Assembly (NCBI RefSeq): GCF_000708045.1
Contig: NZ_ANIE01000006.1
Location: 124,001-188,000, forward strand
Direction: 5' to 3'
DNA length: 64,000 bases
Source of the DNA: Marinobacter nitratireducens
GTDB lineage: Bacteria; Pseudomonadota; Gammaproteobacteria; Pseudomonadales; Oleiphilaceae
The notes under the pieces were generated by a model. The model did not search any database and was not told the DNA's origin. It saw nothing but the letters and a program-made list of their open reading frames with translations. The position numbers were made by a program, and so were the translations under genes. Below, one piece after another: positions 56,827 to 64,000 of this stretch; positions within the stretch are counted from its first letter, which is position 1, and each line of letters begins with the position of its first letter.

Positions 56827-58485
56827 ATGACAAACGGCGCACAAGCCCTCATGAAAACACTGGTGGATTCTGGCGTGGAGGTCTGTTTTACCAACCCCGG
56901 CACCAGCGAGATGCATTTTGTCGCGGCCCTGGACAGTGAACCGAATATGCGCGCGGTGCTGGCCCTGTTCGAGGGCGTCGCCACCGGCGCCGCCGATGGC
57001 TATGCCCGTATGGCGGGCAAACCCGCCGCGACGCTGCTGCACCTGGGCTGTGGCCTGGGTAACGGTCTGGCCAACCTGCACAATGCCCGCAAGGGGAAAG
57101 TGCCAGTCGTCAACATTGTTGGCGACCACGCCACCTATCACGTGCCATACGATGCCCAACTACAGTCAGACATCGAAACCGTCGCCCGCAACGTGTCGCC
57201 CGGCTTTGTTCGCACGTCTGCCAGCACCGGCGAACTCTGCCAGGACGCCGCCGATGCCGTGACCGCAGCGCGTGGCCTGCCTGGACAGGTGGCCACGCTG
57301 ATACTGCCGGCGGATGTATCCTGGAGCGAAGGCGGTACGCCCTGTAAGGCGCCGGAGTCGAAGCCCGCACCGACCGCCGATGACGCCACGATTAAAAACG
57401 CTGCCGAGGCCATTCGCAGCGGCGGTAAAACCGCCCTCCTGCTGGGAGGACAGGCCCTGCGTAAACCTACCCTGATGGCTGCCGCGAGAATTGCCGCCCA
57501 CAACGGCACAACTCTGTTTGCAGAAACGTTCCCAACGCGCATTGAACGCGGGGCCGGGTTGCCACCTGTCGAGCGCATCGCCTACCTCGCCGAACTGGCG
57601 ACTTTACAATTGTCGGAATTCGACCACCTGATTCTGGTCGATGCCAAGGCGCCGGTTTCATTCTTCGCCTACCCCGGCAAGGAAAGCTACCTGGTACCGG
57701 ACACCTGCAAGGTCCACACCCTGGCCTCGCCAGACCAGGACAGTACAGCCAGCCTGAGCCGACTGGCCGAAATGCTGGGTGCGGAAAATGCCACCCCCGC
57801 CGTCCAGCCAGCCGCTCGCCCGGGGCCACCGCGTGGAAAGCTCACCGCCGAAAAAGTCTGCAAGGCGGTGGGACACCTGATGCCTGAGGACGCCATTATC
57901 GTCGACGAAGCAATCACATCCGGCCTGATGCTCAACGCTCTCACCGCCGGCGCCCCGAAACATGATCTGCTGACCCTGACCGGCGGCGCGATCGGTCAGG
58001 GTCTGCCCAATGCCGTCGGCGCCGCGGTTGCCTGCCCCGATCGGCCGGTGATTGCCCTGATCGGTGACGGCACGGCCATGTATACAAACCAGGCGCTCTG
58101 GACCATGGCCCGGGAAAACCTCAACGTCACGAGTATTATTTTCAATAATGCCTCCTACTCTATCCTCAACGTCGAGCTGGAGCGGGTAGGTGCTGAGGAA
58201 GCGGGCGACAAAGCCAAATCACAACTGGATATCAGTGGACCTGTCATTGATTTCTCCCGCCTTGCCCAGGGCATGGGTGTCCACGCCATTCGGGTCAGCA
58301 CAGGAGAGGAGATGGCCAAAGCACTGGATTACGCCCTGACGAACCCAGGCCCTCATCTGATTGAAGCGGTGGTACCTGAGTCCCTGAACGGTGTGAAGCG
58401 CAAGATTCTGCCCTGGCTGCTACGGACCCTTCCGAGCCTGCCTCGGCCTTTGAGCAAAACGCTCAAGAAGAAGATTGCGCCCTGA
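56827..58485 (+). CDS. ThDP-dependent decarboxylase/acetolactate synthase-like enzyme
   Basis: The 552-residue enzyme has the pyrimidine-binding domain (catalytic Glu49 in LALFEGVATGAADGYA), a central domain and the pyrophosphate-binding domain with IGDGTAMYTNQ and its terminal FNN. The region TNPGTSEMHF and LHLGCGLGNGLANLHNARKG resembles benzoylformate decarboxylase more than true acetolactate synthase. No ilvN-type small subunit is near. ATG 56827 is preferred; an upstream frame overlaps the dehydrogenase gene. The reaction is unknown. Confidence 0.87.
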   Translation: MTNGAQALMKTLVDSGVEVCFTNPGTSEMHFVAALDSEPNMRAVLALFEGVATGAADGYARMAGKPAATLLHLGCGLGNGLANLHNARKGKVPVVNIVGDHATYHVPYDAQLQSDIETVARNVSPGFVRTSASTGELCQDAADAVTAARGLPGQVATLILPADVSWSEGGTPCKAPESKPAPTADDATIKNAAEAIRSGGKTALLLGGQALRKPTLMAAARIAAHNGTTLFAETFPTRIERGAGLPPVERIAYLAELATLQLSEFDHLILVDAKAPVSFFAYPGKESYLVPDTCKVHTLASPDQDSTASLSRLAEMLGAENATPAVQPAARPGPPRGKLTAEKVCKAVGHLMPEDAIIVDEAITSGLMLNALTAGAPKHDLLTLTGGAIGQGLPNAVGAAVACPDRPVIALIGDGTAMYTNQALWTMARENLNVTSIIFNNASYSILNVELERVGAEEAGDKAKSQLDISGPVIDFSRLAQGMGVHAIRVSTGEEMAKALDYALTNPGPHLIEAVVPESLNGVKRKILPWLLRTLPSLPRPLSKTLKKKIAP

Positions 58486-58506
58486 ATTGAGCGGGCCGGC
58501 CAGCGC

Positions 58507-59859
58507 TCAGTCCTTGAACTGAGCTTTGTCCAGCCCGTGCTTTTTCATTTTGTCATAGAGGGTCTTACGGGCAATGCCCAACTGAACCATGGTGTCCTTG
58601 ATACTACCTTGGCAGGCATTCAGGGCACTGATGATGGCGGAGCGTTCAAAGCCGTCCATCATTTCTGTCAGCGTTCTTCGAGCGGATACATTGTCCGCCT
58701 CTTCGGCGCCGGTCTCATCGAGAGCCGCCGGCCCCAGCAACACGTATCGCTCGGCAAGATTCCTTAACTCCCGGACGTTACCCGGCCAGGAATGTTGCAT
58801 CAGCCTGGCCGCCTGCCCGGCATCAAGCGGGATACTTTCCCGATCGTATCGAGCCGCGGCAATGAGCACAAAGTGGTGGAACAGCACCGGAATATCCTCC
58901 TTTCGCTCTCTTAGGGGAGGAATATTCACGTTCACCACATTCAGGCGGTAATAAAGATCAGACCGGAACTCCCCGCTGTCGCTGAGCTCCTTCAGATCGG
59001 CCTTGGTCGCCGCGATAATCCGGACATCGACGTCCTGCACCTGATTGCTCCCGAGGCGTTCGACCTTTTGTTCCTCCAGCACCCGAAGCAGTTTGACCTG
59101 CAGAGGCATGGGCATGCTTTCCACCTCATCCAGAAACAGAGTCCCCTGGTGCGCATGCTCGATCTTGCCAATCCGGCGCTTTTCGGCCCCCGTGAAGGCA
59201 CCTGCCTCATGACCAAAGAGCTCACTTTCAATCAGATTCTCTGGCACGGCGCCGCAGTTGATAGCCACAAAGTTATGGGCACTGCGCCGACTGTTCTCGT
59301 GTATGTATCGCGCCAGAGCATCTTTACCGGAACCGGTTTCACCATAAAGCAGAATGTTGGCAGAAATATCGAGAATGGGATCAATGGTAGCCATCACTTT
59401 CTGCATGGTCACCGATTCCCCGAGAATCCGGGGGCCAGGTCTGGCGAGCTGCCGCAGTTGCGCTTTCAGGCGACGGTTCTCCAAGGCCAGCTGACGCTTC
59501 TCCAGTGCGTGTCGTAACAGCTCGATCAGCTCGTCGTGGTCAAACGGTTTCTCGATAAAATCATAGGCACCCTTCTGCATGGCAGACACTGCTGTGCTGA
59601 TGTCACCCTGCCCAGTGAGAATGATCACCGGAATTGCTTCGTCCAGTGCCTGAACTTGTTCCAGGAGTTCCAGCCCATCCATGCCCGGCATGTTGTAGTC
59701 ACAGAGAACAACACCATCAAAGTCCTGACTGATCGTTCGAAGGGCATCTTCGGCCGCTTCAAAGCAGATAACGGGTAACTCTTCCAGCGCCAGGGTCTGG
59801 GCAATGGCTTTGCGGATATGAGGATCATCGTCCACGAAAAGTACCGCTGGCTCTGTCAT
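58507..59859 (-). CDS. dctD: Sigma-54-dependent response regulator, DctD-like
   Basis: The 450-residue regulator has a receiver domain (phospho-Asp in VVLCDYNMPGMDG), an AAA+ sigma-54 activator domain and a Fis-type helix-turn-helix. The Walker A reads GETGSGKD where GESGTGKE is usual; the sigma-54 loop GAFTGA is intact. It overlaps dctB by four bases. By gene context it should control C4-dicarboxylate or related uptake, possibly the adjacent TRAP system. Confidence 0.9.
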   Translation of the reverse strand: MTEPAVLFVDDDPHIRKAIAQTLALEELPVICFEAAEDALRTISQDFDGVVLCDYNMPGMDGLELLEQVQALDEAIPVIILTGQGDISTAVSAMQKGAYDFIEKPFDHDELIELLRHALEKRQLALENRRLKAQLRQLARPGPRILGESVTMQKVMATIDPILDISANILLYGETGSGKDALARYIHENSRRSAHNFVAINCGAVPENLIESELFGHEAGAFTGAEKRRIGKIEHAHQGTLFLDEVESMPMPLQVKLLRVLEEQKVERLGSNQVQDVDVRIIAATKADLKELSDSGEFRSDLYYRLNVVNVNIPPLRERKEDIPVLFHHFVLIAAARYDRESIPLDAGQAARLMQHSWPGNVRELRNLAERYVLLGPAALDETGAEEADNVSARRTLTEMMDGFERSAIISALNACQGSIKDTMVQLGIARKTLYDKMKKHGLDKAQFKD

Positions 59860-61670
59860 TCGGAGATCTCCCGCTTCTTCAGGATCAATTCAAATTCGGC
59901 GCCCGGGCCATCTTTCCTATTATGGCCTGTAAGCCGCCCCCCCAGGGCATCCACAATCTGTCGCGATATCGACAAGCCCAGACCAAGCCCCTGTTTGACG
60001 GACTTGGTGGTAAAGAACGGTTCGAAAATCTGCTCGGTATCCGCCGGCAGGCCTGAGCCATTGTCCTGAACCCGGCAATGCCAGGCGTCACCCCGGTCGT
60101 CCAGTGTGATCCTCACTTCCGGGTTTTCACTTCCCTCAACCGCCTGCAACGCATTGGCCAGGAGATTCACCACCACCTGCTCAATACGGATCAGGTCACC
60201 ATGGCACATGGCGGCGTGCTCTGGCCTGAGCCATTCAATGGATACATCCTCACTGTGCTCCTGAGCAGCAATGATCTTCAGCGCCGCATCCACGGGCTGA
60301 CGCAAATCCACTTCGGACGGAGGCGCCTCTGATTTTCTCGCAAAGACTTTAAACTGCCGGGTCAGTTCTGCCATCTTATTGCACAGGGAAATGATTTCCG
60401 TCAGGTTCTCATCCACCATCTCGGAGGCGCCCTTTTCCAGAAAACGCCGGCTGTTCCGTGCGTAGGTCTGGATTGCCGTCAGAGGCTGATTCATCTCATG
60501 GTTCAAGCCGGCAGACATCTGCCCGAGGACTGCCAGCTTGGCTGCCTGAATCAGTTCCTGCTGCGTTTCCCGCAACTCATTCTGGGCACGCTCACGTTCT
60601 TTTATTTCCTCAACCAGCTGCGCATTCGTGCGCTCCAGATCCACGGTACGCTCGGCAACACGACGCTCAAGCTGTTCTCCCCGCAACGCCAGCTCCGCCT
60701 CCCGACGGTAGCGCTCGCGCAGATAAAGCCAGGCGAGGAAGCCACCCAAAAATACCGTCAGGCCACCGATGACAAACGCCAGACGAGTCCATACCACCGT
60801 GCGCGTGCTCACCATGACCTGCAAGGTCCAGTCCAGCTTCGGCAAAGGCGTCCGGACACTGAGATAGTCCTCCGAGCCGTCATCATCCAGGATCCGTACA
60901 GTTCGGGATTGAGCAGTTAACCCCCACGGCTGACCAATCTCTGTGATATTCATCGGCTTGAGCTCCCGGTCCGGATAGCGCTGGCGCGACGCCTCGGAAA
61001 CCGCCACATCCCGCTGTGAGACAAAGTCCCGGTAGAGCCAACCGGGTTTACTGGCCAGGAAGCTGATACCAGCCTGATCAAGAACCACCATTTCAGCCTC
61101 TCGGAGGGATGCAGGCCGGTGCCACTGGGATTCCAGCTCATGAACCAGGACTTTCACGGCGATTACCCCGAGGATTGTGCCATCGTTACCGCGCACAGGG
61201 TGCGAAAAATACAGCCCCCGAACACCCGACATCATCCCCAGCGCAAAGTAGATCGCAGAGCCACCGGATTCCATCGCGTCCGAAAAATACGGTCTGAAGG
61301 CATAGCGGCTGCCGACAAAGCTGTCAGGCTGCTGGTAGTTGTTCGCGGCGATCGTCAGACCATTCACGTCCATCAGATAGACGTCGGAACTTCCGACAAT
61401 CGTCGCCATACGCTGCATTTCTTCATTGGCCTGAAGGATGAGGTCTGGCTTGTCAGGCGCACTCAGGGCCTGGGCGAGCAGAGGATGCTCAGCCATTAAT
61501 TCAGGAATGGGCAGGTAGCGGTTGAGTTCATTGGCCACAAGCTGGCGATAGCGGAAGGACTCCTCAAGACTCTCCTGCTCAACTTGCCGGTAACCGACCC
61601 AGCCCCCCAGTATCCAGGACAGCACCAGGGTAACCAACAATAATGCTAACGAGCCAATCCGGTGAGACAT
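59856..61670 (-). CDS. dctB: Sensor histidine kinase, DctB-like
   Basis: The kinase of about 604 residues has membrane helices near 5-27 and 280-302 with a periplasmic double-Cache sensor between them. A coiled-coil (about 315-370) leads to HisKA with GLNHEMNQPLTAIQTYARNS and an HATPase_c domain (NLLANALQAV, DNGSGLP, GLGLGLSISRQIV). ATG 61670 starts at the first helix; ATG 61688 is also possible. It is cotranscribed with dctD. The ligand is probably an organic acid. Confidence 0.9.
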   Translation of the reverse strand: MSHRIGSLALLLVTLVLSWILGGWVGYRQVEQESLEESFRYRQLVANELNRYLPIPELMAEHPLLAQALSAPDKPDLILQANEEMQRMATIVGSSDVYLMDVNGLTIAANNYQQPDSFVGSRYAFRPYFSDAMESGGSAIYFALGMMSGVRGLYFSHPVRGNDGTILGVIAVKVLVHELESQWHRPASLREAEMVVLDQAGISFLASKPGWLYRDFVSQRDVAVSEASRQRYPDRELKPMNITEIGQPWGLTAQSRTVRILDDDGSEDYLSVRTPLPKLDWTLQVMVSTRTVVWTRLAFVIGGLTVFLGGFLAWLYLRERYRREAELALRGEQLERRVAERTVDLERTNAQLVEEIKERERAQNELRETQQELIQAAKLAVLGQMSAGLNHEMNQPLTAIQTYARNSRRFLEKGASEMVDENLTEIISLCNKMAELTRQFKVFARKSEAPPSEVDLRQPVDAALKIIAAQEHSEDVSIEWLRPEHAAMCHGDLIRIEQVVVNLLANALQAVEGSENPEVRITLDDRGDAWHCRVQDNGSGLPADTEQIFEPFFTTKSVKQGLGLGLSISRQIVDALGGRLTGHNRKDGPGAEFELILKKREISE

Positions 61671-61713
61671 AGAACCCGGTTCCTGCATAAAGCATGTTAG
61701 CGTAGCGCCGGGT

Positions 61714-61754
61714 GCCGGGGAGAACAACCGCCATCAGGCGGATACCTCCCCGGC
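61714..61754. other. Two-tier hairpin between the TRAP gene and dctB
   Basis: An outer 9-bp stem GCCGGGGAG/CTCCCCGGC encloses an inner 5-bp stem CCGCC/GGCGG. It lies 17 bases past the TRAP gene stop. Lacking a T run, it may be a processing or attenuation site that separates transporter and regulator expression. Confidence 0.5.
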
Positions 61755-61771
61755 TCCGGTCATTGGAGGGA

Positions 61772-63928
61772 TCAGGCTGTCGAGAGGCCCGGCGCCTTCT
61801 GGCGCTGCATGAAGAAGGCCAGTACCGCCAGGGCCACCCCGGTCAGGTCTGTCCAGCCTCCACCTTCAATCATCAGAAGGGCCGACACAATCAGCAGGAT
61901 CCGGGTCATCCATGGCGCCGCAGACCGCGCAAACCAGCCCAGCACACCAGCCGACAGCAGATATACCCCAAAGGTTGCTGTCACCAGAGAGACTGCGATC
62001 TCGAACCATTCGCCCTCCATCAACAACGCGCTGTTGTAGAAGAACATGAACGGCACGATGAAGGCCGCGATTCCGATGCGGAACGATGCGACAGACGTCT
62101 CCATCGCATTAGCACCGGAAATACCCGCCGCCGCATAGGAGGCCAGAGCCACGGGCGGGGTGATCGCGGAGACCACGGCGAAGTAGAACACGAAGAAGTG
62201 TGCCGTCAACGGCTCAATGCCCAACTGGACGAGGCCGGGTGCCACCACCGACGCCGCAACCGCATAGGCGGCCGTGGTCGGCATTCCCATCCCAAGAAGA
62301 ATGGAAATAAACATCGCGAACACCAACGCCAGCAGGTGACTGTGTGCGGCGACATCCAGCAGCAGGACAGAGAAACGGGCACCGACGCCTGTCAGCGAAA
62401 TAACACCAACGATAACGCCGGCAGCGGCACACACAACGATAATCTGGATAGACATCAGCGCCGCAATTTCAAGGGCATGCAGAATCTGGCGGATGCCCAT
62501 TTTGTTGGGGGAAATCCAGCTGACGACTGCGGCAGAAATCGTTGCCAATGTACCAGCCCGGATCACGGAATAGCCCTGGAACAACGCTACGATAAGGATA
62601 AGTATCGGCACAAAAAGGTATGCCTGCTTGGCCAGTTTCTTCAGGCTTGGCAGTTCATCCGAACGCATGCCACGCATACCCAGCTTCTTGGCCTCAAAGT
62701 CCACCATGAAGAACACGGACGCAAAGTAGAGAATCGCCGGGATAATGGCGGCAATCGCGATATCGGTGTAAGGAATACCCGTGATTTCGGCCATGATAAA
62801 TGCACCGGCGCCCATAATCGGGGGCATAATCTGACCACCGGTAGACGCAGCCGCTTCCACGGCACCCGCGGATTGCTTGCTGTAACCAACTCGCTTCATC
62901 AAAGGAATTGTCAGAGAACCTGTCGACACCACGTTACCGGCACTGGTGCCGTTGATCATGCCCATGAGGCCGGACGCAAAAATCGACACCTTCGCAGGAC
63001 CACCCCGGGAGCGGCCCGCAGCAGCAAACGCAAAGTTTACGAAATAATCGCCCACTTTCGACGCCTGCAGGAAAGCCGCAAAGATGATGAACAGGATAAT
63101 GTAGGTCGACGAAACCGCGGTCGTCGGCCCAAGAATGCCGGCATCAGTGTATACCTGGCTGAAGAAGCGCTGGACGGACAGCCCCGGGTAACCGAGAAAC
63201 CCCGGCAGATAAGGGCCAGCAAAAACGTAGACCAGAAATACCAGCCCGATCACGACCAGCGCCATGCCCGCGACACGACGCGTCATTTCCATAATAAGCG
63301 CAGTACCAGCGACGGCCGCAAAGGAGATTCCGATCGGCGCGAAGGAGGTGCCGGTCGACATGCGCATGGCGGTGTTGTAGACCACAAGGAAATACGCAGC
63401 GACAGCCACAGAGCAGATAACGAGGACCAGATCAGGCACGCTGAACGCCGAGCGCTCGCGCTGGTGGAACCAGGTCATAACGATACTGATACCCGTTGCG
63501 GCCAGCAGCGGCCAGCCGAAGTGCCAGGTTTCCAGGTCTGCGGGTACCCGCATGGTGCCACCCTGGAGCAACTGGTAAAAAGCAAACGTCTGGTACAGCG
63601 CATACAGAGCCGGCAGCATGGCGGCAGCACTGATCCAGGTCGTCCAGCGGTGACGCGCCGGACCTTCTTCACTGGAAACAAAACGGGCTCCGGCAAAGAG
63701 GATAAAGCCCAGTATCAGGGCACCTGCAATGTGGACAATTCGGAAAGACCAGGTTTCCAGAGGCGCGATATTCAGGGTGTACAGGTGGAACGCTGAATAG
63801 CCAATGGCCAGCAGCGTGACAAATTTGAGCAACCCGCCTTCGAACAGCCGGCGGTTACCCTCAACCGGCTCCTCGTCCACATTGTGGGCGAGCATGTGAT
63901 CATCATCAGGATGTTGTTGTGTTGTCAT
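61772..63928 (-). CDS. TRAP transporter fused permease (4TM+12TM, TAXI type)
   Basis: The 718-residue membrane protein fuses the small DctQ-like part (about 30-190) to the large DctM-like part (about 200-640), with extra helices at the C-terminus. Motifs include GLMGMINGTSAGNVVSTGSL and GGQIMPPIMGAGAFIMAEI. TAXI systems use such fused permeases and a separate periplasmic binding protein, which would lie just right of the window. ATG 63928 is preferred to a TTG at 63946. It may import an organic acid sensed by dctBD. The last 72 bases of the window hold no gene that I can see. Confidence 0.92.
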   Translation of the reverse strand: MTTQQHPDDDHMLAHNVDEEPVEGNRRLFEGGLLKFVTLLAIGYSAFHLYTLNIAPLETWSFRIVHIAGALILGFILFAGARFVSSEEGPARHRWTTWISAAAMLPALYALYQTFAFYQLLQGGTMRVPADLETWHFGWPLLAATGISIVMTWFHQRERSAFSVPDLVLVICSVAVAAYFLVVYNTAMRMSTGTSFAPIGISFAAVAGTALIMEMTRRVAGMALVVIGLVFLVYVFAGPYLPGFLGYPGLSVQRFFSQVYTDAGILGPTTAVSSTYIILFIIFAAFLQASKVGDYFVNFAFAAAGRSRGGPAKVSIFASGLMGMINGTSAGNVVSTGSLTIPLMKRVGYSKQSAGAVEAAASTGGQIMPPIMGAGAFIMAEITGIPYTDIAIAAIIPAILYFASVFFMVDFEAKKLGMRGMRSDELPSLKKLAKQAYLFVPILILIVALFQGYSVIRAGTLATISAAVVSWISPNKMGIRQILHALEIAALMSIQIIVVCAAAGVIVGVISLTGVGARFSVLLLDVAAHSHLLALVFAMFISILLGMGMPTTAAYAVAASVVAPGLVQLGIEPLTAHFFVFYFAVVSAITPPVALASYAAAGISGANAMETSVASFRIGIAAFIVPFMFFYNSALLMEGEWFEIAVSLVTATFGVYLLSAGVLGWFARSAAPWMTRILLIVSALLMIEGGGWTDLTGVALAVLAFFMQRQKAPGLSTA

Positions 63929-64000
63929 GATAGAACCTGCTTGCAAAGCATCCGTTCAGTGGGCGAACCGGACGCACAGTTGAACCGGTCAGATTGTGGA

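Noticed and set aside
56827..58485. Assignment as the biosynthetic acetolactate synthase large subunit (ilvB/ilvI)
   Set aside because: No small subunit or branched-chain genes are adjacent and the N-terminal active-site region is nearer to benzoylformate decarboxylase.
61712..63796. Very long plus-strand open frame (694 codons) opposite the TRAP permease gene
   Set aside because: The translation is rich in Arg, His and Gln with no domain. It mirrors the hydrophobic codons of the real minus-strand membrane protein.

Overview
The window looks like chromosomal core sequence of a marine gammaproteobacterium, most likely Marinobacter or a close relative. This is inferred from protein resemblance, moderately GC-rich codon use and Pseudomonas-like gene orders (lepA near mucD-rseCBA-rpoE; xerD-dsbC-hom-thrC-recJ; rpsP-rimM-trmD-rplS; minCDE; olsBA). 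I saw no rRNA, tRNA, insertion sequence, prophage or CRISPR array, and no gap longer than 300 bases without a gene.

Layout. 1-8.05 kb (minus): partial lepA, a CHASE/PAS/GGDEF/EAL signalling protein, then the envelope-stress set mucD, rseC, rseB, rseA, rpoE with a candidate sigma-E promoter. 8.07-12.4 kb (plus): nadB, sdhE, ygfX, ygfZ and an HDOD gene. 12.4-26.1 kb (minus): ung, lysS, prfB (with its programmed +1 frameshift), a large inverted repeat, recJ, thrC, hom, dsbC, xerD, the S16/L19 ribosomal operon and ffh. 26.2-34.2 kb (mostly plus): a ypjD-like gene, a CorC-family gene, a DUF1631 gene with a TonB-like gene, grxD (minus), argF and a lone ABC ATPase. 34.2-38.4 kb (minus): glpK and an OmpR-type two-component pair. 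38.4-46.4 kb: olsBA, an FKBP, a CoA-transferase, a small exported protein, an aldo/keto reductase, then a GT4 glycosyltransferase overlapping a PAP2 phosphatase. 46.4-54 kb: dinB under a LexA box, DUF1244-hopJ-minCDE, DUF2804, START, CBS and PIN-PhoH genes. 54-64 kb: an AraC regulator divergent from an FAD-dehydrogenase/ThDP-enzyme operon, then dctD, dctB and a fused TRAP permease.

The most interesting signal is regulatory. Both olsB (ornithine lipid synthesis) and the GT4-PAP2 pair are preceded by tandem 7-bp repeats at an exact 11-bp period, the signature of PhoB sites. olsBA should make phosphorus-free ornithine lipids; PAP2 could turn phosphatidate into diacylglycerol and GT4 could glycosylate it. 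Together they look like a local phosphate-starvation membrane-remodelling module. Other points are an AraC-linked FAD/ThDP operon of unknown substrate, an EAL domain with altered motifs beside an intact GGDEF inhibitory site, a 28-bp-arm palindrome between recJ and prfB, and a HopJ-family gene translationally coupled to minC.
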